From positions 186,001 through 250,000 of the forward strand of contig JAALGZ010000002.1 of NCBI GenBank assembly GCA_015227615.1: 64,000 bases of DNA. The letters run 5' to 3'. The DNA is from Labyrinthula sp. Ha (Eukaryota > Sar > Bigyra > Labyrinthulida > Labyrinthulaceae). Both the position numbers and the translations under genes were made by a program. Below, piece after piece: positions 49,943-60,867 of this stretch. The stretch's first letter is position 1. Each line of letters starts with the position of its first letter. The notes beneath the pieces were generated by a model. It was not told where the DNA came from. It worked only from the letters and a program-made list of their open reading frames with translations, and did no database searches.

Positions 49943-52900
49943 TTTTGTTTGGTTCGTTTCTTGATTTAATTGGAAGATGTTTTTTGGGCAAATAATAACT
50001 AAGTTATCGAAAGGAATCGTTTTATTAACCAGGTGTAGTTCAAGCCTCCCGAATTAAGGGATTTGGTTGGTCAAATAAATATCCACAGAGCCAATCAAAA
50101 GTAAATTTGAGTTGATCTAATATATTAAAGTTTTTCGTCCCTAAATAAAGCTAAAGCAAACATGCGCAACTAAAACTAAATGTCAAGTAAGTAATAAGAT
50201 GCGTAGCAGTAAAATTCGTATGCAAATATCTAAGTAATAATTTCAGTAATACGTAAATAATTCTCAAAATGTTTTTAAATTTTTTTTTCGTTTGTTAATT
50301 TTTATTCTTAACAGATCTTTCAATGGCTTTTCCAATTCCCATGTTTTCCGTTATGACGTGTCAAACCCTGATTATCACAAAATATAAGATTCCAAAATAC
50401 AGGAAATGTACAGCACTAAGGGTGTTCTACAATCTCCAAACAACTGCTTTTAAATAAAACAAAAGATTAAATTCTTCTCAACAAATGGTGTTAGTTTTAG
50501 AAGACTTGATCAACTACTTAAAGTCAAAGAAGCAAAGCGGTGCTTTACTAAAAGATCTCAATTCCACTTAAGCAAGTCATGAACATCTTTCGAACACTGA
50601 TACGAATCTTTGGGAACAGCTTGGATGTTACATAACGTTGTCTCGTAAAAAACTAACAATTTTAAGACCAGTGACGCATAGAATGCACACTGACAAGACA
50701 ATCAACTCGTGAGAATTTTTTGAAGAGGCAACAAGAATAAATGCAGTTTTTTAGGTTAGTTGTAAGCTAAAGGTTAAGATTGAAGTCTTAATTATCTAAG
50801 AATTCCGTGATAGACACCATGATTCTCTTGATCCCAACATTCAAAATAACAAGGCTCAAGTGAAATAACAAACTCAACCTTCAAAGGATGAGAAGAATGC
50901 ATTGAGGAGTCTTGAATACGGATTTCCTATCTCACAGTTGTGAAAAAAGATCAAGTCAACGAAATTTGCAAATAGAAGCTAAGAAACCCTCGTACTTGAC
51001 AGGTTCTTGAACAAGTAAAGAGAAACAATTTGCTTAAGAAAAACAATATACCTGATGGAATTTGGATTTAAGCTAAAAGTTGAAAGCGAAGTTTTAGTAT
51101 GTTTTTCAAACTGGACTAGAAAGGCCCCACTTGCTTACTTTGAACAGTCGACTTACGCTCAGTAGGAAATGCTCCTTGAAGTACAAGGACTCTGTTCAAG
51201 TAGATTCTATCCACAAAATGTCAAATTACATCATGAAATGTATGATGCACATCTGTGTTGACAGTTTAAGTAAATCTGCCTATCCAGAAATAAAATTCAT
51301 GAATGCTGAAACTGCAAAATATATAGTTACTGTATCACAATACTTTGATTTGAATTAACGGAGTGGTTTTTTGAAGTTAAATGACACAGAAAGGCTCAGT
51401 GTTCCGTCCAAGGCCTTAGAAAGGGAGATATTAGTTACTAAAACATTTGCAAGAGTTGACTTTCGCTTTTCAAGTTTCCCTAGGAAGTCTAGCAAAATGA
51501 TATTTTTTTTAATTGCAACAAACATTGCTATGGAGCTTTATTTTAGATGAAAATTTTCTAAAGTATTTGAAATATTTAAAAAAATGATGCATCGAAGAAA
51601 AATTTTTATTTTTATATCAACATAAAAATTGTAGATTTATGTGTCACAAAAGTTATGATGAACATTCTTTTACTCCTAGTTCCATTTCAACTAATTGAGC
51701 ATAAAGATACCATAGTATAACGAAAGGAAAAGGGAAACTAAGACATCTTATTAAGTTAAATCTTTGCAATGCAATAAATCTTATATTTCTTCATCAGCAT
51801 AAGGAGCAGCAGAAGGTATATAAGACTCGAAGAAGCTGATCCTAAGAAACAATATGATGTATTCACGGAGAAAATATTAACGGTGCAACAATGAGCAGGG
51901 ACAGAAATGCAGGTTATGCTCTGCATAACCAGTGAAACATAGAATATAAAAACTGCAGCACAAACAACCTTTAATACTAAACATCGTTGTCTTGAATGGC
52001 AGCGTAGTAACCTCCAGCTACGGCTTCCTTGCTTTTTGAAAGATACCCTTGTAACATTTAGTCATCATCTTAGTAGTGGTCGAAGACATGATGATTTTGG
52101 TTGAGTATTATCTTGCTGAGATATGGTTAATAATAGTAAGCCATCCTCTATATATAACAGCCCGCTAGAAATTTACCGTTCTTCGGCTAAGAACAATAAG
52201 AGAATGAAAAATAGCTATTTCTCTCTGCGTACTAGATATTGCATACCTAGATTCTCAATCCCGTCGTCATATGAACCTGGTAGAGTTGAACTAGAAAGTC
52301 ATAGCTCTTTCTGTGCATAATGGAAAAGATTGCAAGCTAGTCATGATAACGTTTCTCAGTCTAAGAAAAAGAAGTGGGATGAATGATACTGCATATCACC
52401 CTCTAGCCACATTCACAGCTCTTAGAATGACCACAGAACTAATGAACCCGGTACTATTGAACTAGCAATCCAAGTAGTAACACAAAAAAAAGGAGGTGTA
52501 GCACATGTTGTACAAATGATGTAGAGCAATGTGATCCTAGAGTTTAGAGCAAACGTTGTCTTTTTGAAGCAGTAAACCATATAGTTAATCCCGCACCCGT
52601 ACTCTTTTCTACAAACCAAAACATATACCAAAGCTTAGCTTTCCTACAAAACGCTATCGCTAACCTCTCAATCACACGCTTTCTCAAAGTTTGACTCTAA
52701 TCTACATCATGTGCTTAATTTAAACATCTTTATGCTCTAACTCTAATGCAGATTTGGGTTAGGTTTTGTCCTTTATATTTAGTGTATTCTTTTTCCTGTG
52801 AAAGAACAAATATACAAACTTCTTACCTCTTTCTTGAGATATATGTTATAGATGTATCATTGCCTTTTCCTTCTATGCATGCAAGGAAACTTCCTCCAAT

Positions 52901-53874
52901 TTTCTTGTTTTGGTACTGTTTTCTATTTTCTTTGAAATTACTCTGGTAACGAATTTCGATTTTAAGAAATTAGACTTTCAAAAGCTCTTATGGTTAGTGT
53001 CGAATTTTTGGCTTTTAGATAAGTACCTTTGAAATGCACTTGGTTCAAGATATATCTACACATCTAATTAAGATAAACGTGAGGAAAAAAAATAAGAATT
53101 CCATATATTAGCTGACTTCGAGGCCTTTATTGATAGTTTAAAGGTTGTTGGATAACTATTTTTGGCGTCGAAGTGCCTCTTGGCAAAATCTTACTATACG
53201 CATTTGCTACAGAGGCAATTAACCATTACCTAAGCCGTATTGAGATTTTCTGTCCTTGTATCAACTTAAGAAAGACGAGTGCTGCTGGACTTCAAATATA
53301 TAAATTGTGCAACAGGTTTATAGTCAAAGCTCGGTGTAAAGAATCAAATATAGGCTCAACACACGTTATTAGATAACAATTTATCTTAGATCACCTTTTA
53401 AAGATTAACCTACCACTAATAACGGCTAGATATTTCAGTTATCTCAAAATACCACATTATAATGACATGTCAAAATATATTATCACCAAATATCGTAAGG
53501 AACTTCAAGAACGACCCCCCCCCTCCACTATTTAGATCCAGTCCTACTAACCATAAATATCCATATCAGTTGAAATTAAAGTGATCTTTTAAAGTTCTCA
53601 AGTTTCGTATAGTTGCCGGAAGTATTACATCTGCAGGAACATGTACCAGTTCTCATGGTCTGCATGAATTCATACTAGCATGTTCACTTTATACAAAGTA
53701 ATCTACATGCATTGTTTGTCGGGAGCTATTTGTCTACACTCAACACGCTTGGTCGTATTGAAATTCTACATAATTGCGAAAACAGTGTGTAATATTTCGC
53801 GATCAGTTAACACATATCTTACCAAGTCAGTGCAATAGAATCTTCAACTAAAAACATCTGTTTCTAATTCCACA
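49943..53874. other. Spacer with possible decayed coding sequence
   Basis: No intact gene recognised. One plus-strand frame from about 51113 to 51548 is open except for a single TAA near 51356 and reads like protein (for example ERLSVPSKALEREILV), though no family is recognised. A C9 run lies near 53.51 kb. The rest is AT-rich and featureless. Confidence 0.4.
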
Positions 53875-54195
53875 TTAAATATTTTCTACATCCCCCCTCC
53901 ATGATTCATACAAAATTCTTTTAGTTAGATATCTTTCTGAAAATAACCCTAGTAATTGAATTTTATAGTATAGAGCTCGGAGTAATGCTCTATCAATGAT
54001 ATTTACCTCAAGATAAATATCAAGACATTTAGTTGCATCACTAAGAACAGTGTTTAAGTTTAACCTGTAGTAGACTATAATTATTAATAAGAACAAATAA
54101 CCACCTGGTTCAGCATCTAGATTGCCTAAGTTGCCTTGGCCAACCGGTGGATTTTCATACCCTTCGGGAGTAAGGTTAACGTATTTTAAGCCCAT
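53875..54195 (-). CDS. Possible small gene of unknown function
   Basis: Open for 106 codons without splicing. The first 31 residues, MGLKYVNLTPEGYENPPVG and onward, have a varied composition unlike chance frames here. Just after them comes a CAG/GTGGTT donor and a pyrimidine-poor AT stretch ending ATTATAG (54104-54075). Removing those 30 nt keeps the frame and eliminates a hydrophobic run, leaving 96 residues with an amphipathic helical C-terminal half (DATKCLDIYLEVNIIDRALL). No domain is recognised. It may equally be a chance frame, so confidence is low. Confidence 0.3.
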   Translation of the reverse strand: MGLKYVNLTPEGYENPPVGQGNLGNLDAEPGGYLFLLIIIVYYRLNLNTVLSDATKCLDIYLEVNIIDRALLRALYYKIQLLGLFSERYLTKRILYESWRGDVENI

Positions 54196-56650
54196 AGAGA
54201 AAGAATATTTGAAATTGAAGTTACTGAAATTGATTTAACTATTTGTCTGTTCAATTGATATTTGTTCTCTCTTTCAGTCTTGCACAGAGTCTAGATACGA
54301 GAAAAGGTTACAAATTATAAGGATTTAATTTTCATCCCAAATGGTGATGACATCTCGTTTTTCTTATAGAAAAGTAAAGTTAGACTGGCCTTAGCAAAAA
54401 AATGTAACGATGGTTAACCTCATAAATTCTTACCACAGTTTTAGTATATAAAGAGCTCTAACTAAAGCAAAATAGTACGTGCTATAGCTACCAATGCCTG
54501 TAATGTCGCTTTGTTAAAATTGCTTCAGAGTTAAAATGATTGATAGGTGCTGTGGGAGAGAGAAAAATATGGATTGCTGAGAATGCTGTAGCTCATTTAT
54601 GGTAGGAGAGAAGATGCGATTGAATTTTAATATTAAATAAGTTATTTTCTTTTGTTTCTCTTATTTCAAGGACTGCTGGGTTCTTAAACGTTGAGGAAAT
54701 TGATTTGACATTGGTAGGTACCTTATATTTAAGTTTCCCTGATTAACTCCTCTAAGTTTTCATTAAATTTGATGAACAAATGCAAGAATTAGTGAAAATA
54801 ATGTTCATTATACTTTCTGCATACATTTGGTTTTGTCATGGATGATAATCAGAAAAAGGCCCTAAATTAGAAATTTTAGGTATAACATAGCATGGGCGTT
54901 ACGAAGCTATAGTTTGATTTATTGCATTGAATGCTTAGCATGAAACACCATTCATGAAATTAGTTGTCACTTAGACGGCACGTATCACGAATATAGTTCT
55001 ATAAGAATAAATAACCGTCGTCATATTTTTAGCAATTAGTTGGAAGTGGCTAAGTAGGTAAAATGTGTCAACAACGTGCCTTAAATTTACTGTTAAGTAT
55101 AGGGCCTATAGGAACTAGCATATTTTTTTGAGGTTAATCCTTCTAGGTGAAAGGTTGATTTTATTAAACTGCTCTTAGCAGTTTTTCTCCTGCTTCAACC
55201 CAGGTAAAAATGTATCTTATGAAGTATTGAGACGAAAAATTATGATAAACGGGTTATTTTTCTTTACTTAGAGCTCTAACGGGCTTAGTGAAATCTTAGT
55301 AGCAACATCTGAAATCAGCTTATTAACGAACGCTTAGGACCCTTCTGTGTACAATTTCTGGAATGCGTCCAAGCTTTTCATGGTTAGTTAAAAAACTATA
55401 GGTTATGTAGATAGAACATCTGTACAATAAATTATGAAATTTAAAGATGATGCACAGTAACAAGAAAAAAGGATTTCAAAGATTCATTGAACCATAAAAT
55501 CACAAAGCTTTCAATGAAACACAACAGAGCAATCAGAATGCGCATAGACGGCTTCTATTTCATGCTGACTATTATGCCACAGAGCTCTTTAAGTGTTAAA
55601 TCAAGCAAATAGTTTCTTTCATTAAACAAGTAACCTCTTAGCAAAAGGGCTTGTGTATATTAATAGTGTAGATATATTGGTTAGCAGTTAGCAGTTATCA
55701 ATGCTTATGCTAGTATCAGAAAGTTTTCATAGTATTTTGGGGAATTAAGACATAATGAAATTAACAAGAAGAAAAATTAAATATAGATCATTTCAAAAGA
55801 GCAAAGTTAACAGCAAGCATCAGTTAAACAAGAAAACGACTCATTTGAGTAGTAAGACTTAGTGGAAAACTTGCCTTAGTAACAAAAGGCTTATGAAGTA
55901 CCAAGGAACCTTTTTTTGTAATCATTTTTTCGCCTCAGCTGAGTTATGAGCTCCGGATTTACTTGTTGGTCACTGAACTTAGCCAGAATTATATCAGTTT
56001 ATAAGCCTAACGCTCTAGTTAGTGCACCCGTTCTGACATAGAATATCTGACTGCTTGAAGATTAATCCCGAGGAGATAATGGTTACACTATGTTGCGAAA
56101 AAGCTTCAATAGAGCGTATTAATAGTCAGGGAGTTCTCTAATCATAATATCAAAAAGTTGGACTAATTGGTTTAATATCATTTGTCCTGAAAAGAAGATG
56201 CAGCTGAAACATGAAAATATATTCTGGCCAAAGTCGTTAAAACTTTGGTGGTCCATATACAGCTGCCATACTTTTTCAACAAGAGAAAATCACTTAGGTT
56301 AAGACAAATTTCCCAATTGTAGAGTGTCAAACCGGAAGGCTACTAATTCTAATTGAACAACACCAATTCTATTAGCATGGTGCATACTTCAGCTACCACC
56401 TTCTTACAAATAAATTCTAAAACATTTTAGGCTCTCGCACAAAAATATGTAAAGATAGATAGATTGTAGTCTCCGAAGGTGACAGGCAGCAACCAACACT
56501 TAAGAGTAACTTCCTAGAACTAGAAAAGTGTATTTCTAACTAGCCTATTTCTATTATACTATACATATTTCTTTTGTACTTTTATGCACTCGATAAAGAA
56601 TGCCTATTCTTTACAAGTAATTCGGTCAATATGTCCAATATCGGATTAAC
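54196..56650. other. Spacer without recognisable gene
   Basis: Nothing supportable except a small perfect hairpin at 55166-55184 (arms AAACTGCT and AGCAGTTT, loop CTT, followed by Ts). The stretch next to 56650 should include the RIO3 promoter. Confidence 0.5.
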
Positions 56651-58505
56651 ATGCATTTTCGAGAAGTTTCGAATCGAAAAATTCGATTATACAAATCGCC
56701 CAAAATGAAAGGAAACTTCAAAGAAACTTCCCCAAGAGTGATGAAAACCGAAGACGAAGAAGAGTCAAGTAAAATAAACGAAGCAATGCTTGTAGATAAT
56801 AGAAAAGAAATCAGAAAATGTTTAAATCCATGGAAAACATCATCCTGTGAAGAGCCCGTTCTTTCTTTCTCAGAGATTATTCAAGACGAAGAACATAAAA
56901 GAAACGACCCTGTTTACCAACTTGAACAAGAGGAAGAAATGCTCAAAAAAGCACTTGAATTATCTCTGAAGGAAAATAATCCTTCTCCCCGAGTGGAAAA
57001 TATTTCCAACTCTGAAAACTTAGATGATTTCGCTTTAGCTATGCAGCTGCAGGAAGAAGAGAATAATCTTTTTCACCAGCAACAAAGCCATCGATTAAAC
57101 GAGCAGAGATTTCTAGGTCAAAAGATCCATCTTGGAGAATCTTCTAATGAAATTTCAGATTCCTCGCCACTTTTAATGCAGCAATATCACTTACTCTCAA
57201 AAGATCATGGTGCAGAATCATACTTTCCAGCTGATACAGAACGTAAAAAGAAAGATAACCGGGCTCCATACTTTCGCAATAAAGATTTAAAAGGTCAAGG
57301 GGGTGATGAAGAAATTATTACTAAGCATGATAAAAATATAAATGAACTCAAATCAACGGCTAACTTAGTTAAGAATTTACCGTTTGAATTCAAGAGTGGA
57401 AATTTGTTCATTGAAAAAAGGATTAATCATAAAGTTTATAATGCGCTGCAATATAAGGTTAAGAAGCAGAGTGGCTCTGTAAAAGGTAGTGGTACAACTG
57501 TGGAAAAAGATCAGTTTCAGACACAGAACTCTGTGTTAGATGGATCTACAAGGTTGAATCTGCAAAAGTACGTTAATAAAGGACAGATAAAGAGCTACGG
57601 CGGAGCTATTAAAGGAGGAAAGGAGAGTTTAATTTTGAGTGCAATTGGTATATTAGTTTTTTATTTTATTTTTTACAGGTATTATGCAAAAGAATGAAGA
57701 TGAGTTTGACTTGAGGCGAATTGATGAAGAAGAAGAGGAAGCCAGAGAAGTATATGAGAAGGAAATTGCAGTTAAAGTTTTTAAGACGAGTTTGAACGAG
57801 TTCAAAAACAGAACGGATTATGTTCAAGGTGATTTCCGATTTAGCTCTGTGGACAGGTTAAGCCATCAAAATAACAGAAAAGTGGTTAAAGTATGGGCAG
57901 AAAAGGAATATAAAAACCTAATTAGGTTATCTAAACTCAATGTTCCTTGCCCAAAACCTTACTTATTGGGAAGCAATTATATTTTTATGCAGTTTCTGGG
58001 CAGGAAAAGTTGGCCTTCACCGCAGTTAAAGGAAACTAATCTTTCGCGAACAAGTTATGCTAAAACACTTATTGAATGCATATTTCTGTTACGTGCGTTG
58101 TATGCTAAATGTGACCTGGTACACGCAGATTTTTCAGAGTATAATGTGATCTATCACGAAAAGAAGTGCTATGTTATTGATTTAGGACAAGCTGTACTTA
58201 CTAGTCATCCAAATGCGGAAGCGTTTCTTCGAAGAGATTGCAAAAACATAGTGACGTTCTACACTAAAAGGTTTCTCTTTGACGATTCTAGTTTGAAGCA
58301 GGATGAGTTGCCTGAGGTGTTGTATAATATAATTACAAAGGGAAAAGTTGATGTCAATGAAAATGAATTGGAGGGGAAGAACCATGAGAACGAATGGTAT
58401 GAAAAGACTAAAGGAGGTCTTTTGAGACATGTATTGAGAGTAGGAAGTTGGTCTGAAGGATTGATTAACAACTTTACTCTAGTTCTGGACGTTTTGTTCA
58501 ACTAG
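56651..58505 (+). CDS. RIOK3: RIO3-type atypical protein kinase with ubiquitin-interacting motif, two exons
   Basis: Join of 56651-57647 and 57679-58505, 607 residues, split by a 31-nt intron (codon G+GT). The order matches RIOK3. It has a UIM-like helix (EEEMLKKALELSLKE, 94-108), a second LAMQLQEEE helix (129-137), the RIO3 block IITKHDKN..(222-229), a P-loop (AIKGGKES, 319-326; family ISTGKES), ATP-binding Lys365 in AVKVFKTSLNEFKNR, catalytic HADFSEYN (H481, D483, N488) and metal-binding Asp500 in VIDLGQ. RIO kinases/ATPases act in 40S subunit maturation; RIO3 associates with pre-40S or 40S particles. The UIM suggests binding of ubiquitylated ribosomes or factors. The intron lies in the variable loop between the P-loop and Lys365. 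The start may instead be the ATG at codon 19. It converges on the metalloprotease gene with a 267-bp gap. Confidence 0.92.
57648..57678 (+). other. Intron, 31 nt, in the RIO3 gene
   Basis: Donor TTG/GTATAT, a nearly pure T tract, acceptor TTTACAG/G. Splicing restores one continuous RIO3 kinase frame; without it the first frame runs into a hydrophobic stretch and a stop. Confidence 0.9.
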
Positions 58506-58772
58506 GCTTTTATATTCGCATATTTATATAGCGAATTTTATAATTCAACTGTTTATGTTGGAGAATTTGTGACTGTGGCTGTTTTATAGTTAACAAACAC
58601 ATAATATTTAAATCCATTTTGGATGAAAGTGTCAGTTTTGAAGAAGCTGCATTTGGTCTTTCTTCCAGAAAAAAATACTGCAATGACAAGGGACTTTAAT
58701 GTTTTAAGGCCTTAGAAAAAGTTTCAACACTGACACGCTGCAATATTTCGCACACAAATAAAATCAAGGACG
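58506..58772. other. Convergent 3' spacer
   Basis: Shared 3' region of the RIO3 and metalloprotease genes. It includes AAATAAAATC near 58755 on the plus strand, a possible polyadenylation signal for the RIO3 transcript, which would then overlap most of the spacer. Confidence 0.4.
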
Positions 58773-60867
58773 CTATGATGCCACTTCGAGATCCATGACG
58801 GCATCAAAATAGAAACAGTTTTCATTTCCTACTCTTGCCATCAACGCTGTAGTTCCGATCAAACTCTTAGGCATGTTAATCACTGCAACCCCATCAACTC
58901 CTCTTCCAACATGGATCCAATGGAGCTCAACATTGTCAATTTCGTAATCAAAAACCTCAACTTGGTTGAAGGTGTTTAGAGCTGCGTAAAACTCCACTGT
59001 CTCCACTGCTGGATGGGCAATGTATTCTATTATAATATCTTCCTGTGCACTTATGTTATGACCAAGACTGGTACCATCAATCAAAAGTGGTTCAATTGTA
59101 TCATCAAAGAAAATATCAATATCCATCGTTTGAAACTGACCAATTAATCCCAGATCTAATTCAGGAGCACCACGGAAAGTATTATAGACCGTTCTTTCGG
59201 CAAATCTAAATGTCATATTTCTTGCAAACGATGGGAGTGCTTCCACTTTTTGTTGATCTTCTTCGGGAAAACTTTGAAAATATAGGTTAGGGAAGAATCT
59301 TGATACTGATTTCGAAGGCTTCCAGGAACGAAACCTTCCCTGGAAGGTTGAATCAAAATCTTCATATCCTGTATCAATTCTATCCCAGGAATAGAAACCC
59401 TCTCCAGAAAACCCACTGGGTTTTAACTGAAAGCTATTACCCACAGGAACAGTACACTCAGCAGGCATAGAAACTTCTGTGGACAAGATAACTTCAGGCT
59501 CAAGAACGGCATACTCGGCTCCACAAACTCCATCTTCTGCAACTGAAAGCATATAATCATACATAGGAACAAGCTGCCCGTTGTTGTAATACGGATCAAA
59601 GGCCCCCTGAATGTTATTTCCTCCACATATATTAGGATAACTAAGCTAAGTGAATAATATATATATACCTCAGAAGACTTGATCCACCTCCTGGTTCCAC
59701 TGCTCCTTCTGGCATGACATTAAAATCAGGACCAGCACAATCTCGAAAAGTATGAGCTCCGAAAAACATATGTCCTAGTTCGTGCGATAAAACATCTATA
59801 GAGAATGGATCCAACCCCTCTCCTTCAAAGCCAGAGGCCCCTCCCGCCTTTCTATCCGTGCAAAGTGCGGGGTAATATGCCGCACCTCCAAACTCAGTGC
59901 TGATGCCAAAGCCAATGTCATAGCTCTCAAACGCCACACCTAGAGCCCTCAAGATTCCAGCTGTGATGCTTACCAACTCACGATGAGTATTCGGTGCGTA
60001 GGAGCAGAACAATTCTCTATCCCCACTTTCCAACGCTAAAGGCAAACAAATCCCTTTATCAGCATTTTCAACAAATTGGAAAAAAGCTCCGAATTCACGT
60101 GAAAAAATGCTATTCACCCTAACCATAATCGTGACAAGCGCTGCAAACACTGACGCTCTGGTACTTCCTTGATTCTTTGAGAACTGAGGAGAAGTCAAAA
60201 TAGCTATTTTATAGACATAGGCAGTTGGGTTCCCTTGAGTCTTCCTTCTTGTCTCCCCACTCTTAACTTTCTTCTCTAAATCATCAACAAAGCTATTAAC
60301 TTCATCAACTCCATTTCTCAAATTTCTACGTTTCATTGAAGAATAATCATCATTCTCCAAGACAATATCTTCAAAAGGTCTACTCAAACTATTAGCAATA
60401 TCACGCTTTGCCTTTCCAGCCTCGTACAACAAGTATTGTTCAGAACCTTTTCCAACCGAGTCTACATAAAAGTTCCTTCTCATTGAGCTCAATGTAGCGG
60501 AAAAACTATCCTCATCTTCAGAATTAAAAACTATGTCAATCTGTTCCTCGTCTCCACAGTACCCTGAAAAGAATGACAATTTAGAATATTTTTCCTGTAG
60601 AACCGAAGGTACAGCTCTGTTTCCATAACTCAGTTTGCAGGAAGCAGATTCTCCATCAGGGAGTTCTAAGATTATATGTTTACTCTCTTTTAATACTCTT
60701 TCCAAATCAACTACACTTGAGTGCAGGTTAATGACGCTCTTGTCGTCAACCAAATCTAGATTCCTATTCTTCACCTGCAGAGAACCGGACCTACTGAAAT
60801 TCCATAGCTTCAGTTCTCTGGCTGGGACTATAGCCAACAGTGTAAGAAACAACCCAACCTTTTTCAT
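58773..60867 (-). CDS. Secreted reprolysin-like (M12B) zinc metalloprotease, two exons
   Basis: Join of 60867-59669 and 59640-58773 on the minus strand, 688 residues. It starts with a signal peptide (MKKVGLFLTLLAIVPA) and a propeptide with dibasic sites (KRR near 180, RRK near 208). The catalytic domain (about 215-430) contains the zinc site HELGHMFFGAH (H362, E363, H366, H372). Splicing the 28-nt intron gives EPGGGSSLLSYPNICGGNNIQ, aligning with the reprolysin-like EPGSGSTIMSYAGICG..N.Q block. The Met-turn methionine is therefore Leu399. FDPYYNNGQL follows as in the family. The C-terminal 250 residues form a Cys-poor, beta-rich region with no recognised domain. It is likely an extracellular or secretory-pathway protease. 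No disintegrin or ADAMTS repeats are present. Confidence 0.9.
59641..59668 (-). other. Intron, 28 nt, in the metalloprotease gene
   Basis: Donor GAG/GTATAT, acceptor CTTAG/T. Removing it recreates the family block SYPNICGGNN directly after the zinc site. Downstream AGs would delete that block, so this choice is well supported. Confidence 0.9.

Noticed and set aside
54586-54606. TAGCTCA...GGTAGGAG resembling a tRNA A box
   Set aside because: No B box, acceptor stem or anticodon stem follows.
55166-55184. 8-bp hairpin followed by Ts, like a bacterial terminator
   Set aside because: This is nuclear eukaryotic DNA and no gene ends nearby; such small hairpins are expected by chance.
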